Positions 1 through 10,327 of a DNA stretch of 64,000 nucleotides are shown here, one piece after another. Below the pieces are notes generated by a model. It did not search any database. It was not told the origin of the DNA and saw only the letters and a list, made by a program, of their open reading frames with translations. Source of the DNA: Pontibacter kalidii (lineage in GTDB: Bacteria > Bacteroidota > Bacteroidia > Cytophagales > Hymenobacteraceae); contig NZ_CP111079.1 of assembly GCF_026278245.1 (NCBI RefSeq), forward strand, positions 1,738,501 to 1,802,500, in the 5' to 3' direction. Made by a program: the position numbers and the translations under genes. The number at the start of each line of letters is the position of its first letter. Within the stretch, counting starts at the first letter, position 1.

Positions 1-2
1 AC

Positions 3-1433
3 ATGGATCCAATAGTAGACTTAGATTTTATAGATAACCGCACACCGGAGCAAGCCGCTGCCTGCGATACCCAGGTAACGAAAGAGACCAATACCGGCAA
101 AGCACGAAAGCTGTACATCGAGAGCTACGGCTGCGCGATGAACTTCTCCGACAGCGAAATTGTATCGTCCATCATGTTTGAGCAGGGCTTCGACACGACA
201 GCGGACATTGCGCAGGCTGACCTTGTTTTCCTGAACACCTGCTCTATCCGGGAGAAGGCCGAGCAGACGGTGCGCAACCGTTTGGGCCAGATCAACTACT
301 ATAAAAAGAAGAAGCCGGAAATGATGATCGGCATCCTTGGCTGTATGGCTGAGCGCCTGAAAAAGTCCTTGCTGGAGGAAGAGAAGATCGTGGACATGGT
401 GGTGGGCCCGGACGCTTACCGCGACCTGCCCAACCTGATCAATGAGGTAGACGGCGGCCAGAAGGCAGTGAACGTGCTGCTCTCGCGCGAGGAAACGTAT
501 GCCGACATCAACCCGATCCGCCTCAACAGCAACGGTGTGAGTGCCTTTATCTCCATCATGCGCGGCTGCGACAACATGTGCTCGTTCTGTGTAGTGCCGT
601 TTACGCGCGGCCGTGAGCGCAGCCGCGACGCCCATTCCATTGTGCGCGAGGCGGAGGCCTTGGTAGCGCAGGGTTATAAAGAGGTCACCCTGCTGGGCCA
701 GAACGTGGATTCCTATAAGTGGGCTTCAGAGGACGGAGCTGAATCCGTGAACTTTGCCCAATTGCTGGAGAAAGTAGCCCTGGTGTCGCCTGACCTGCGG
801 GTACGCTTCTCTACCTCCCACCCGAAAGATATAACCGACGAGGTGTTGTATACGATGAAGAAGTATGACAACATCTGCAAATACATCCATCTGCCGGCGC
901 AAAGCGGCAACTCCCGCGTGCTGGAACTCATGAACCGCACCTACGACCGTGCCTGGTACATCAACCGCGTGGACGCCATCAGAAGTATACTTGGAGAGGA
1001 CTGCGGCATCTCATCAGATATGATCGCCGGGTTCTGCACCGAAACCGAGGAAGAGCACCAGGATACGCTCTCGTTGATGGACTACGTGCAGTACGATTAC
1101 TCCTACATGTTTTTTTACTCCGAGCGCCCAGGTACGCTGGCCGCCCGCAAGCTGGAGGACGATATTCCGCTGGAGGTAAAGAAACGCCGCCTGGCAGAGA
1201 TCATCGAGAAGCAGCGCGAAACATCGCTGGCGCGCAACAAACGCGACGTGGGCAAGGTGCATAAAGTGCTGGTGGAGGGTCCGTCTAAGAAGTCAGAAGA
1301 ACAGCTGAGCGGCCGCAACGACCAGAACAAGGTGGTGATCTTCGACAGGAAGCACTACAGAAAAGGCGACTATGTGAGCGTTTTCGTGCACGACTGCAGC
1401 GTAGGCACCCTATTTGGCGAGGCGGTAGAGTAA
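3..1433 (+). CDS. miaB: tRNA-2-methylthio-N6-dimethylallyladenosine synthase MiaB
   Basis: Radical-SAM methylthiotransferase that converts i6A37 to ms2i6A37 in tRNAs reading UNN codons. The 476-residue protein has the family's three parts: an N-terminal UPF0004 domain with cysteines at about 44, 80 and 114 for the auxiliary cluster, a radical-SAM CxxxCxxC motif (C189, C193, C196 in [10 protein letters not shown]), and a C-terminal TRAM domain. Length is normal for MiaB. The ATG lies two bases from the window edge, so an upstream start cannot be excluded. A repeat-rich gap of 97 bp separates it from the sigma-54 activator on the same strand. The cysteine pattern and the MiaB-like REKAEQ segment favour MiaB over the related MtaB and RimO. 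Confidence 0.96.
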   Translation: MDPIVDLDFIDNRTPEQAAACDTQVTKETNTGKARKLYIESYGCAMNFSDSEIVSSIMFEQGFDTTADIAQADLVFLNTCSIREKAEQTVRNRLGQINYYKKKKPEMMIGILGCMAERLKKSLLEEEKIVDMVVGPDAYRDLPNLINEVDGGQKAVNVLLSREETYADINPIRLNSNGVSAFISIMRGCDNMCSFCVVPFTRGRERSRDAHSIVREAEALVAQGYKEVTLLGQNVDSYKWASEDGAESVNFAQLLEKVALVSPDLRVRFSTSHPKDITDEVLYTMKKYDNICKYIHLPAQSGNSRVLELMNRTYDRAWYINRVDAIRSILGEDCGISSDMIAGFCTETEEEHQDTLSLMDYVQYDYSYMFFYSERPGTLAARKLEDDIPLEVKKRRLAEIIEKQRETSLARNKRDVGKVHKVLVEGPSKKSEEQLSGRNDQNKVVIFDRKHYRKGDYVSVFVHDCSVGTLFGEAVE

Positions 1434-1530
1434 TGTGTTAATTGATTAATGTGATAATGTGCTAATACTTCGAACCGGCACATTACATATTTAACACATC
1501 AACACATTAACTCATTAGTACATTAAATCC
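1434..1530. repeat. AATGTG/CACATT imperfect inverted repeat cluster
   Basis: The gap between miaB and the sigma-54 activator is almost wholly made of AATGTG-type units in its left half and CACATT-type units in its right half. One example is TAATGTGCTAAT opposite ATTAGTACATTA, with one mismatch. The two halves can fold into an imperfect hairpin. It looks like a short interspersed palindromic repeat, not a classical terminator, because no T-run follows a GC stem. Function is unknown. Confidence 0.6.
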
Positions 1531-2808
1531 ATGCGCACTATCGATATTCAAAGTATAAAACAGCGCTTCGGCATCATCGGCAACTCGCCGCTGCTTAACT
1601 ATGCCATCCAGGTGGCGGCGCAGGTGGCCCCTACCGAAATGACTGTGCTCATCACCGGCGAGAGCGGCAGCGGGAAGGAATCCTTTTCCAAGATCATCCA
1701 CCAACTCAGCCCGCGCAAGCACGGCCAGTTCATTGCCATCAACTGTGGCGCCATACCGGAAGGCACTATCGACTCCGAGCTGTTCGGCCACGAGAAAGGC
1801 TCTTTCACGGGTGCCCAGGAAGCCCGCAAAGGCTATTTTGAGGTTACGGACGGCGGCACGATTTTCCTGGATGAGATTGGTGAAATGCCCCTGGGCACGC
1901 AGGCGCGTTTGCTGCGTGTGCTGGAGAACGGCGAATTTATCAAAGTGGGCTCCTCTAAGGTGCAGAAAACCGATGTCCGCGTTGTGGCAGCCACGAACGT
2001 GAACCTGCTGAAGGCGGTGGAAAAGGGTACTTTCCGCGAGGACCTGTACTACCGCCTCAACACCGTACCGATCTCTGTTCCGGCCCTGCGCGACCGTGGG
2101 GACGACATACACCTGCTATTCCGCAAGTTTGCCGCAGATTTTTCGGAGAAGTATAAAGTACAGGCCATTTACCTGACACCCGATGCGGTAAAAGATTTAC
2201 TGGCTTACCGCTGGCCGGGCAACATCCGCCAGCTAAAGAATATTGTGGAGCAGATCTCGGTGCTGGAGTATGACCGCGAGATAAATGCTGAGAAGCTGCG
2301 CCACTACCTGCCCCGCGAGACAAGCACTTCGCTTCCGGCTGTACTGGCCAAAGAAAATGCCTCAGAAGGCCCTATCTCAGAGCGCGACCTGCTCTACAAG
2401 GTGCTCTTTGATATGCGCCGTGATATGTCGGAGCTGAAGAAACTGGTGTTTAACATGCTGGCGCACCAGCCAAAGGACGAGGACCTGCTGCGCGAGCACA
2501 GCCACTTGTTCGAGAACATGGAGAAGGCGCAGTACAACGGGCGTTCCTACAAACAGGAGCCTGTGCAAGCTGAACCCTATTACCTGCCCATCAAGCAAAG
2601 CCAGCCGCAGGAGTATGAGGATGATAAAGTAGAGGACATCCCGCACGAAACCGAGGAAGAAAGCCTATCTTTAGAAGACAAAGAGCGGGAAATGATACTG
2701 AAGGCGCTGAAGAAGCACAACAACAAGCGCAAGTATGCCGCCCAGGATTTGGGTATCTCGGAGCGCACCCTTTACCGCAAACTAAAGCAGTATGACATTG
2801 AAGATTAA
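1531..2808 (+). CDS. sigma-54-dependent transcriptional activator lacking a receiver domain
   Basis: Predicted bacterial enhancer-binding protein that activates RpoN-RNA polymerase. The 425-residue chain starts almost directly with the AAA+ domain: Walker A GESGSGKE near residue 45, a GSFTGA loop (Ser replacing the Ala of GAFTGA), and Walker B GGTIFLDEIGE. A glutamate/glutamine-rich linker follows, then a Fis-type helix-turn-helix at the C-terminus (residues ~385-425). There is no receiver, GAF or PAS input domain, so activity must be controlled by amount or by a partner. Its end overlaps the lptE-like gene by 17 nt, so they are probably co-transcribed with the TPR gene and secG. The target genes cannot be read from the window. 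Confidence 0.9.
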   Translation: MRTIDIQSIKQRFGIIGNSPLLNYAIQVAAQVAPTEMTVLITGESGSGKESFSKIIHQLSPRKHGQFIAINCGAIPEGTIDSELFGHEKGSFTGAQEARKGYFEVTDGGTIFLDEIGEMPLGTQARLLRVLENGEFIKVGSSKVQKTDVRVVAATNVNLLKAVEKGTFREDLYYRLNTVPISVPALRDRGDDIHLLFRKFAADFSEKYKVQAIYLTPDAVKDLLAYRWPGNIRQLKNIVEQISVLEYDREINAEKLRHYLPRETSTSLPAVLAKENASEGPISERDLLYKVLFDMRRDMSELKKLVFNMLAHQPKDEDLLREHSHLFENMEKAQYNGRSYKQEPVQAEPYYLPIKQSQPQEYEDDKVEDIPHETEEESLSLEDKEREMILKALKKHNNKRKYAAQDLGISERTLYRKLKQYDIED

Positions 2809-3319
2809 AACCCGTTTACTCAGCTACACACTGCTGTTACTGCTGCTTGTTAACGGCGGCTGCGGCATTTACTCATTTACCGGCACCAACCTGTCGCCCG
2901 ATATTAGAACCATCTCCATCCAAAACATCGAGAACAGCACCGGAGAGGGCCCTTCTAACCTGACGCAGGTAGTAACCGAAAACCTGAAGAATTATTACCG
3001 CCGCAATACCAACCTGGCCATTGTGCAGGGCGAGGGCGACTTGCAATTAGCAGGTCAGATCGTTAGCTTTACTTATTCGCCGGCGGCTATTCAGCGCGAG
3101 GGGCAGCAGGACATCGCCTCCCTTAACCGACTGACGCTTAGCGTACAGATTCGCTTTGCCAACGTGAAGCAGCCGGAGAAGGATTTCGAAAGAACTTTCA
3201 CCATCTCGCAGGATTTTCCGCAGAACGTGGACGTGACCCAGCTCTCCACTGCCCAGATCGAGCAGATGTCGGAGCAGTTGGTGGTGGATATATTCAACAA
3301 AACCGTGGCAGACTGGTAA
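2792..3319 (+). CDS. LptE-like LPS-assembly lipoprotein
   Basis: Predicted outer-membrane lipoprotein of 175 residues. The N-terminus has a hydrophobic stretch ending in LVNGGC, so lipidation is expected at Cys24. The following GIYSFTGTNLSPDIRTISI segment and the alternating beta pattern match the Bacteroidota LptE family, which plugs the LptD barrel during lipopolysaccharide insertion. LptD is not in the window. The start codon lies 17 nt inside the preceding activator gene, suggesting translational coupling. Assignment rests on the N-terminal pattern, length and gene order; sequence similarity in LptE is low, so confidence is moderate. Confidence 0.75.
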   Translation: MTLKIKTRLLSYTLLLLLLVNGGCGIYSFTGTNLSPDIRTISIQNIENSTGEGPSNLTQVVTENLKNYYRRNTNLAIVQGEGDLQLAGQIVSFTYSPAAIQREGQQDIASLNRLTLSVQIRFANVKQPEKDFERTFTISQDFPQNVDVTQLSTAQIEQMSEQLVVDIFNKTVADW

Positions 3320-3346
3320 CGCCGTCTTTTACAGAAATAGGTCAGC

Positions 3347-4768
3347 ATGAATAAATCGGCATTTCTCCAACTGATACAGCAGGCAGCCAACATCACAGAC
3401 CAGCAAACCGAAGAGCTGGAGAAGGTGGCGGCTACTTTTCCTTATTGCCAGACAGCACACCTGCTGCTAGCTAAATCAGCCTATGATAAAGGCAGCATGC
3501 TCTCCACCCAACGTTTGCGCCGCGCCTCGGCCTATGCCACCAACCGTCAGCTGCTAAAGCGCATCATTTATACTTCGCCGGTAGCCGAGCCCGTATTCGA
3601 CGAAACGGCTGTAGAAGAACAAATTATAACGCCTGCCCCAGCACAACCCATAGCCTCTTCCCCAGTTACAGAATCACCTGAAGCAGCGGCAGCTAACCAG
3701 CCTGCTCTAGAAGAGGTTACTCCTGAAGAGGACACGACTTCTATGGCAATTGTAGAGCCAGAGGAAGAGCACCCTGTAACAGCTTACACAGCAGCAGAAG
3801 AAGAAAGTATAACCGAGGAACCGCAGCAAAGTATTGCGGAAGAGGCAATACCGGAAATGGAGGACGCAGTTGTAGAGGAGGACGAAACCGAAAGCATCAA
3901 TTCCTTAAAGCCAACCAAGGACATACTGGAGCAGCCGATGGAGAAATTGGACTCTGAGCTGGCCCTGCTCCTGACGATCAAAAGCCTCAGCCCTTCCTTT
4001 ACCGACCTGCTGGCCCAAAAGCCGGACGTCGAACCTAAAGTGCCGGCAGCCCCTATGCCTCCTGCTGCCCCGCCGCATGATCTGCAGGAGCCAGAAGCGA
4101 TAGAGGCTCCTCAGCACCAGGAAGAGAAGCCAGAAGTATACCACCCCAAAGAAGACCTTGCCAGCCTCATCGCAGCAGAAGCGGCCACCGCTGCCCAGTT
4201 GTACTATAGTATAAAGGAGGCAGAAGAAGAGGATACTGCTATTTCAGCTGAAAAAGCAGCAGCCCCTGAGGAAACGGAGGTAAAGTATGCCTTTGATGCC
4301 ATAGACGACATGTACCAGCAGGACGTGTTGGGCTACTGGATGTCGTCGAGTCGCATGGGTGAGGTGCTGCAGCTGAAGGAAGAGAATGAGTTGACCCGGC
4401 CAAGGCCTTCCGGCTTCCATCCGGAGCTGATACTGGAGTACAGCAAAACCCATGGCCTGGTAAAGCAGGAGGAGACAGCCGGTCCGGCGCTGCATGGGCA
4501 ACAGGACATCATCGACCAGTTCCTGAAGATAAACCCGCGGCTCAAAACACTGAATAACATCAGGCTCAAGCCGGAACCGCAGGAAGACCTATCCCTGAAA
4601 AGCTCTAAGATAAAGCGGGGCACGGCCTCCGAAAGCCTGGCAAATATCTTCCTCAAGCAAGGCAAAGTAAAAAAAGCCATTAAAATATATGAGCAACTCA
4701 TTTTGAAAAGTCCGGAAAAAAAGAGTTACTTTGCCGAACAGATCGAAAAATTACAAAACTTAAGCTAA
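3347..4768 (+). CDS. acidic low-complexity protein with C-terminal TPR
   Basis: Protein of 473 residues with no catalytic motif. Residues ~1-80 are helical (QLIQQAANITDQQTEELEKV, FPYCQTAHLLLAKSAYDKG). Residues ~85-330 are a Glu/Pro/Ala-rich, probably disordered segment. The last ~45 residues form a tetratricopeptide-like unit (LANIFLKQGKVKKAIKIYEQLILKSPEKK). There is no signal peptide, so it is probably cytoplasmic. It sits 27 nt after the lptE-like gene and 1 nt before secG, implying one transcript. A scaffold role in envelope assembly or secretion is inference from position only. The disordered segment should diverge quickly between species. Confidence 0.8.
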   Translation: MNKSAFLQLIQQAANITDQQTEELEKVAATFPYCQTAHLLLAKSAYDKGSMLSTQRLRRASAYATNRQLLKRIIYTSPVAEPVFDETAVEEQIITPAPAQPIASSPVTESPEAAAANQPALEEVTPEEDTTSMAIVEPEEEHPVTAYTAAEEESITEEPQQSIAEEAIPEMEDAVVEEDETESINSLKPTKDILEQPMEKLDSELALLLTIKSLSPSFTDLLAQKPDVEPKVPAAPMPPAAPPHDLQEPEAIEAPQHQEEKPEVYHPKEDLASLIAAEAATAAQLYYSIKEAEEEDTAISAEKAAAPEETEVKYAFDAIDDMYQQDVLGYWMSSSRMGEVLQLKEENELTRPRPSGFHPELILEYSKTHGLVKQEETAGPALHGQQDIIDQFLKINPRLKTLNNIRLKPEPQEDLSLKSSKIKRGTASESLANIFLKQGKVKKAIKIYEQLILKSPEKKSYFAEQIEKLQNLS

Positions 4769-4769
4769 C

Positions 4770-5150
4770 ATGTATATCGCCCTTATTAGTATCATTATTT
4801 TTATCTGCGTGCTGCTTGTATTGGTTGTACTTGCTCAGAATCCTAAGGGAGGCGGCCTATCAAGCCAGTTTGGCGGTAGCACCAGCCAGCTAATGGGCGT
4901 TAAGCGCACCGGCGACCTGCTCGAGAAACTGACCTGGGGCTTTGCCATTGCATTGGTGGTGCTTACCCTGGGTACGCACATGATAGGTAGCTCAGGCGAA
5001 GGCACCATGCGAAGCGTAAACGAGGAGCGCGCGCGTCAGTCACAGCTGCCCACAGCCCCTGCCGGAGCTCTTCCGGGCGCTGACACTACTGCCGCTATCC
5101 CAGGCGCAGGTGAGATACCAACGATGGTAGATACTGCAACGCAAGAATAA
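4770..5150 (+). CDS. secG: preprotein translocase subunit SecG
   Basis: Small inner-membrane component of the SecYEG channel. Two membrane segments are visible (residues ~3-22 and ~55-72), separated by the characteristic loop NPKGGGLSSQFGGSTSQLMG. The 126-residue length exceeds the SecG core because of an Ala/Thr/Pro-rich C-terminal tail, common in Bacteroidota. It closes the operon and is followed by a stem-loop terminator. Confidence is high because the hydrophobic pattern and the glycine-rich loop are both diagnostic. Confidence 0.93.
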   Translation: MYIALISIIIFICVLLVLVVLAQNPKGGGLSSQFGGSTSQLMGVKRTGDLLEKLTWGFAIALVVLTLGTHMIGSSGEGTMRSVNEERARQSQLPTAPAGALPGADTTAAIPGAGEIPTMVDTATQE

Positions 5151-5175
5151 ACTAAAGACTCCCCCACTGTGGGTT

Positions 5176-5205
5176 AAGCCGGTCCTGCTAAAGGCCGGCT
5201 TTTTT
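5176..5205 (+). terminator. intrinsic terminator after secG
   Basis: Stem AAGCCGG (5176-5182) pairs with CCGGCTT (5195-5201), followed by a T-run. It ends the miaB/secG-side transcript before groES. Confidence 0.85.
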
Positions 5206-5287
5206 GTTTGTGCCCCTGCCGGGGAAAGCATGACAGATTTACAAAAAAGTTCCGCACTATGGCAGGAAATGACAAACCTGGCAGTTG

Positions 5288-5301
5288 TTCTAGCGTTAGA
5301 A
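5288..5301. promoter_or_regulatory. short palindrome upstream of groES
   Basis: TTCTA-N4-TAGAA dyad about 115 bp before the groES start. No CIRCE element (TTAGCACTC-N9-GAGTGCTAA) is present in this 266-bp gap. Whether the dyad is an operator is unknown; a five-base arm is short enough to arise by chance. Confidence 0.25.
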
Positions 5302-5416
5302 TCTGAAAAATTGGCTTAAAATGGCACCTTCTGCGTATTGGCACAGGAAATGATAAAGCACAGGTGTTATTGTAGGAACTTTAACAATAAACATAACTTA
5401 TAAATAACCAAAAACT

Positions 5417-5707
5417 ATGTCAATCAACATCAAACCATTAGCAGACAGAGTGATTGTGGCTCCGGCTGCAGCAGAAGAAAAGACCAAATCTGGTATCATT
5501 ATTCCTGACACTGCTAAAGAGAAACCTCAGCGTGGTGAGGTGGTAGCCGTTGGTGAAGGCAAAGTATCGGAGCAGGGAGCCCTGATGAAGCCACAGGTAA
5601 ACGTTGGCGACACTGTGTTGTATGGCAAGTATGCCGGTACTGAGATCTCCGTGGATGGTAACGATTACCTGATCATGCGTGAGTCAGACATCCTGGCAGT
5701 TCTTTAA
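5417..5707 (+). CDS. groES: co-chaperonin GroES
   Basis: Ten-kDa heptameric lid of the GroEL chamber, 96 residues, a typical full length. The family start ([10 protein letters not shown]), the mobile-loop region ([19 protein letters not shown]) and the end ([13 protein letters not shown]) are all present. The leader before the ATG is A-rich with no Shine-Dalgarno sequence, as usual in Bacteroidota. groEL follows after 50 bp on the same strand. Codon use looks optimised and the gene lacks the AAGTATA heptamer common elsewhere in the window. Confidence 0.98.
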   Translation: MSINIKPLADRVIVAPAAAEEKTKSGIIIPDTAKEKPQRGEVVAVGEGKVSEQGALMKPQVNVGDTVLYGKYAGTEISVDGNDYLIMRESDILAVL

Positions 5708-5742
5708 TCTTATCTTATCCAATCAGTAAAACTAATCTGTAA

Positions 5743-7392
<1,650 letters not shown>

Positions 7393-7418
7393 TCCCCCCC
7401 GCACCTAAAGTATAGAAA

Positions 7419-7448
7419 GCCCTGAGCCAGATTAGCTCAGGGCTTTTT
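7419..7448 (+). terminator. intrinsic terminator after groEL
   Basis: Nine-base perfect stem GCCCTGAGC (7419-7427) with GCTCAGGGC (7435-7443), followed by five Ts. The AAGTATA heptamer lies just before it. Confidence 0.9.
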
Positions 7449-7468
7449 ACTTTCTGTAAGCGCTACTG

Positions 7469-7495
7469 AAGTATAAAAACCCTCAGTTTATACTT
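7469..7495. repeat. inverted pair of AAGTATAAA motifs
   Basis: AAGTATAAA (7469-7477) and TTTATACTT (7487-7495) form a nine-base inverted repeat between the convergent groEL and lipoprotein genes. The right copy touches the lipoprotein stop codon. It is the tidiest example of the heptamer enriched throughout this window. Confidence 0.6.
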
Positions 7496-8097
7496 TATTT
7501 TAGGTCTTTGATACGGATCGTGATGTCGTGAGGGGCGGTTTCGTCGCCACCAAAGTATGGGTAGAGCTGATAGCCCTCTGCCGCCCCGTTACAGGCACGT
7601 GGCATGCTAACTTCTTTTCCCAGCATTTCAAATACATAGGAGCCATCTTCCATGCGCAACTCAAGCGCTATTATCTGGCCCAGAGGAACCGGGCCCAGCA
7701 GCTTGTAATCCCACTTCTTGTTGCGATACGTATAGGCCAGTACCTCCAGGCGGTTGTTGTACCAGCGCCAGCCGAAACGTGCGCTGTTGGTGTGGTGGCT
7801 TGTGTTGCAGTCTGATAACCCATAGAGCTTGTTGATGTCTGCCTGGTTGTTAGACTTTGCGGAAGTATAAATGGCCGTGCTATCGAAGCTTACCTCAAAG
7901 CTGATGCGGTTGGACGTTAGCTTCCGGACGTTGTTCCTGTCTGAGTAATGGGATCCTTTTTTGATGGTGTAAACCGTGGCAGGCACCTCCTCTACTTTGG
8001 GGGCAACCTCGGTTACGGTATTGCAGGCTACAGAAGTGAAGCCCAGCAGCAACGGCAACAGCAACAGGAGCTGCCGAGCCCGAACATGAAGAAACAT
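7495..8097 (-). CDS. conserved lipoprotein of unknown function
   Basis: Secreted lipoprotein of 200 residues with a basic start, a Leu-rich core and lipobox TSVAC, so Cys25 should be lipidated. The rest looks like a beta-rich globular domain. The segment around residues 105-130 (SARFGWRWYNNRLEVLAYTY) is dense in aromatics, suggesting a carbohydrate- or ligand-binding beta-sandwich; that function is inference. It is transcribed alone, towards groEL, and is separated from the POT transporter gene by a bidirectional terminator. I recognise no named family. Confidence 0.75.
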   Translation of the reverse strand: MFLHVRARQLLLLLPLLLGFTSVACNTVTEVAPKVEEVPATVYTIKKGSHYSDRNNVRKLTSNRISFEVSFDSTAIYTSAKSNNQADINKLYGLSDCNTSHHTNSARFGWRWYNNRLEVLAYTYRNKKWDYKLLGPVPLGQIIALELRMEDGSYVFEMLGKEVSMPRACNGAAEGYQLYPYFGGDETAPHDITIRIKDLK

Positions 8098-8198
8098 TGG
8101 CTAAAAGTATAAATTGGCTAAAATAACTAATCCCGGAAAGAACACATGTAGAGTAGCTAAAGGTTCTCTCTTGCCGGCATAAGTATAAAATAAATCAT

Positions 8199-8236
8199 AA
8201 AAAAGCCCCTGACGATAAGTCGCCAGGGGCTTTTTT
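8199..8236. terminator. bidirectional terminator between lipoprotein and POT transporter genes
   Basis: Thirteen-base arms AAAAAAGCCCCTG (8199-8211) and CAGGGGCTTTTTT (8224-8236). It ends the minus-strand transporter transcript and has T-runs in both directions. Confidence 0.9.
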
Positions 8237-8260
8237 ATAGCATACTTTGTCAGGAGTGAA

Positions 8261-9712
8261 CTAGCTTACTTCAGCCTCCAGCAGCTGGCCGGTCTGGGCC
8301 TGCTGCTCATCCATTTTCTTGTCTTCCATGCCATGCGAGAGTTTGTTAATGCGCTTGGTCAGCACCATCAACACGATACCCAGGAAAATGGTGAAACCGG
8401 CGATGTACATGAAAACCTCCAGCTCACCTAAACGCACAGCCCAGATACCGATAAGGGAGGCCAGTTTATTCGCCAGGCCTGTTACGGCAAAGTATAAGCC
8501 CATCATGGAGGCCACGATACGCTTAGGCGCTACCTTGGTGATGAAGGAGAGCGATACCGGAGAAAGTGCCAGCTCACCGATGGTATGGAACATGTAGGCA
8601 AACACTAGCCAGTGTAACGAAGAAAGCCCGTCAGGAGAGGATGAACGCTGCAGCGAGGCAAACACCATGAAAATAAAGCCGATACCCAGGATAGAGGTAC
8701 CAAGGCCCATTTTAAAGATGGAAGGCAGGTTTATGCCACGTTTCGCTAAAATCAGCCAAACAGCAGCTACAATGCCACCTAATGTCAGGATGAAGAAGGA
8801 GTTAAGCCCTTGAAGCCAGGCAGTAGGAATCTCCCACCCAAAAATAACCCGATCGGTATACTGCTTGGCAAACAGGTTCATCAAACCGCCGGCCTGTTCA
8901 AACGAGGCCCAGAACACCAGTACAATAATAAAAGAGATCAGGATAACAATGATTCTGTCCCACTCTTGTCTTGTGAAGCCCATGAAGCCCGTAGCGGCAG
9001 CAGGAGTTCCGTGCTGATCCTTTGTAAAGATCCTGTCCTCGTCTTTTGTATTCTTCTCCAGGTTGCCTACTCCCGTCAGGTACTTGCGGCCCCAGATAAA
9101 TACGATCTGGCCCAGCACCATACCAAAGCCGGCAAGGCTAAAGCCGTAGTGCCAGCCGTAAACCTCTCCAACGTAACCAACGATCAGAGAGGCAAGCAAA
9201 GCGCCAAGGTTAATACCCATGTAGAAAATCGTGAAACCGGAGTCACGGCGGCTATCGCCCTCTCTGTAGAGGCCACCCACCATGGTAGAGATGTTAGGCT
9301 TCAGCAGGCCTGTGCCCAACACGATGAGCACCAGTGCCGTGTAGAATGCCCACTCCGGCGGATAGGCCATCAATAAGTGGCCCGCAACCAGCGTAAAACC
9401 GCCTATGATAACGGCCTTTTTCTGCCCCAGGAATTTATCCGCCAGAATCCCCCCCGGAATCGACATGAGGTAAACGAACATGGTGTAGGTACCGTAAAGC
9501 TCCAACGCCTGCTCGTCGGTCCAGCCATACCCCCCTTTTGTGTTGGATACGAGGAACAGCACCAAAATGCCACGCATGCCATAGTAGCTGAAACGTTCCC
9601 ACATTTCGGTAAAAAACAGTACCATCAGGCCTTTAGGATGACCGAACAGCGTGCCTTGTTTATCCATAAAACTCGGCGCTCTCCCTCCAGAGATATTCTG
9701 AGAATTTGACAT
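8261..9712 (-). CDS. POT/PTR-family proton-coupled oligopeptide transporter
   Basis: Inner-membrane peptide importer of the major facilitator superfamily, 483 residues with about 12-14 hydrophobic segments. It carries the POT signature ExxERFxYY in helix 1 (residues 36-44, EMWERFSYY) and the PTR2 signature FTIFYMGINLGALL near residue 165. The GGILADKFLGQKK loop is the usual MFS motif between helices 2 and 3. These residues couple protons to di- and tripeptide uptake. The gene stands alone, with a TAAATTTG element on its coding strand at 9791-9784. Substrate range cannot be read from sequence. Confidence 0.95.
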   Translation of the reverse strand: MSNSQNISGGRAPSFMDKQGTLFGHPKGLMVLFFTEMWERFSYYGMRGILVLFLVSNTKGGYGWTDEQALELYGTYTMFVYLMSIPGGILADKFLGQKKAVIIGGFTLVAGHLLMAYPPEWAFYTALVLIVLGTGLLKPNISTMVGGLYREGDSRRDSGFTIFYMGINLGALLASLIVGYVGEVYGWHYGFSLAGFGMVLGQIVFIWGRKYLTGVGNLEKNTKDEDRIFTKDQHGTPAAATGFMGFTRQEWDRIIVILISFIIVLVFWASFEQAGGLMNLFAKQYTDRVIFGWEIPTAWLQGLNSFFILTLGGIVAAVWLILAKRGINLPSIFKMGLGTSILGIGFIFMVFASLQRSSSPDGLSSLHWLVFAYMFHTIGELALSPVSLSFITKVAPKRIVASMMGLYFAVTGLANKLASLIGIWAVRLGELEVFMYIAGFTIFLGIVLMVLTKRINKLSHGMEDKKMDEQQAQTGQLLEAEVS

Positions 9713-9783
9713 AAATTGGTTGTTACTTTTTTAACGGTTTAGGGCATTATAAGACTAAAAATACGACTCAATTATGAGTTATA

Positions 9784-9791
9784 CAAATTTA
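9784..9791 (-). promoter_or_regulatory. candidate -7 element for the POT transporter gene
   Basis: On the minus strand this reads TAAATTTG, matching the Bacteroidota -7 consensus TAnnTTTG. It lies about 70 bp before the start codon. No clear TTG is seen at the -33 position. Confidence 0.4.
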
Positions 9792-10250
9792 ACGTCCCTC
9801 CTGTGTTATAGAAAAAGTGAGTAGAAGGCCCTGCCTGGGCTTTCAATCTGCAACGTAAGCGGGGACTCTGAGAACTTCATCATTCCTTGGGGCTCATAAT
9901 CAGGGGAAAAGCTCAAACAAGCACAACAAAATCGCAGTATACTATACGAAACGCCCTTGCTAAAGCTGCTAAATATAAGTAATACTATATAATAACAAGG
10001 CTTTTATTTTCTTGCTCTCGGTTAAACTCGCAGCAAACTCACGCGTAGTAAGCGGTACTACACCTCTTCACTGCTGAAGAAGCTTATTTGTTTGCCTCAA
10101 GATGCATTCAGGCTGATTATCAGTTGCTTTTAAAATTCTCATTGTGCATCAGGATCAGAAACTTAAGCATTTTTTTGCTGCTAAAAGTATGAAAGCAGGC
10201 GTATTAACAAAAGAAATGTGAGTAAACACTTAAAAAAATACTAGCACCTG
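9792..10250. other. non-coding stretch upstream of pckA
   Basis: No convincing gene is seen. The stretch is AT-rich in its right half and holds small inverted repeats: a GAAGGCCC/GGGCTTTC stem with a G-U pair near 9829-9849, and GTAGTA-AGCGG-TACTAC at 10044-10060. It could contain a small RNA or a long pckA leader, but no known RNA family was recognised. Confidence 0.35.
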
Positions 10251-10278
10251 TTAGAATATACATTTTTTGCTATTTTTG
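10251..10278 (+). promoter_or_regulatory. candidate pckA promoter
   Basis: TATTTTTG at 10271-10278 matches TAnnTTTG exactly. The -33 region (around GTTAG at 10250) is a poor match to TTG. The element lies 50 bp before the pckA ATG. Confidence 0.5.
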
Positions 10279-10327
10279 TACCATAGTTGCAACGAACCTA
10301 TCATTTAATCAAAACCCAAAAATTTCA

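Noticed and set aside
21..635. Minus-strand 204-codon frame opposite miaB
   Set aside because: Shadow of the miaB radical-SAM gene, rich in Ala, His and Val as expected for an antisense frame.
5331..5360. Possible sigma-54 promoter (TGGCAC) before groES
   Set aside because: No TTGC follows at the required spacing, so the -12 half is missing.
9775..9830. Short plus-strand ORF of 16 codons near 9774
   Set aside because: No promoter, no family character and no neighbouring regulated gene; chance ORF.
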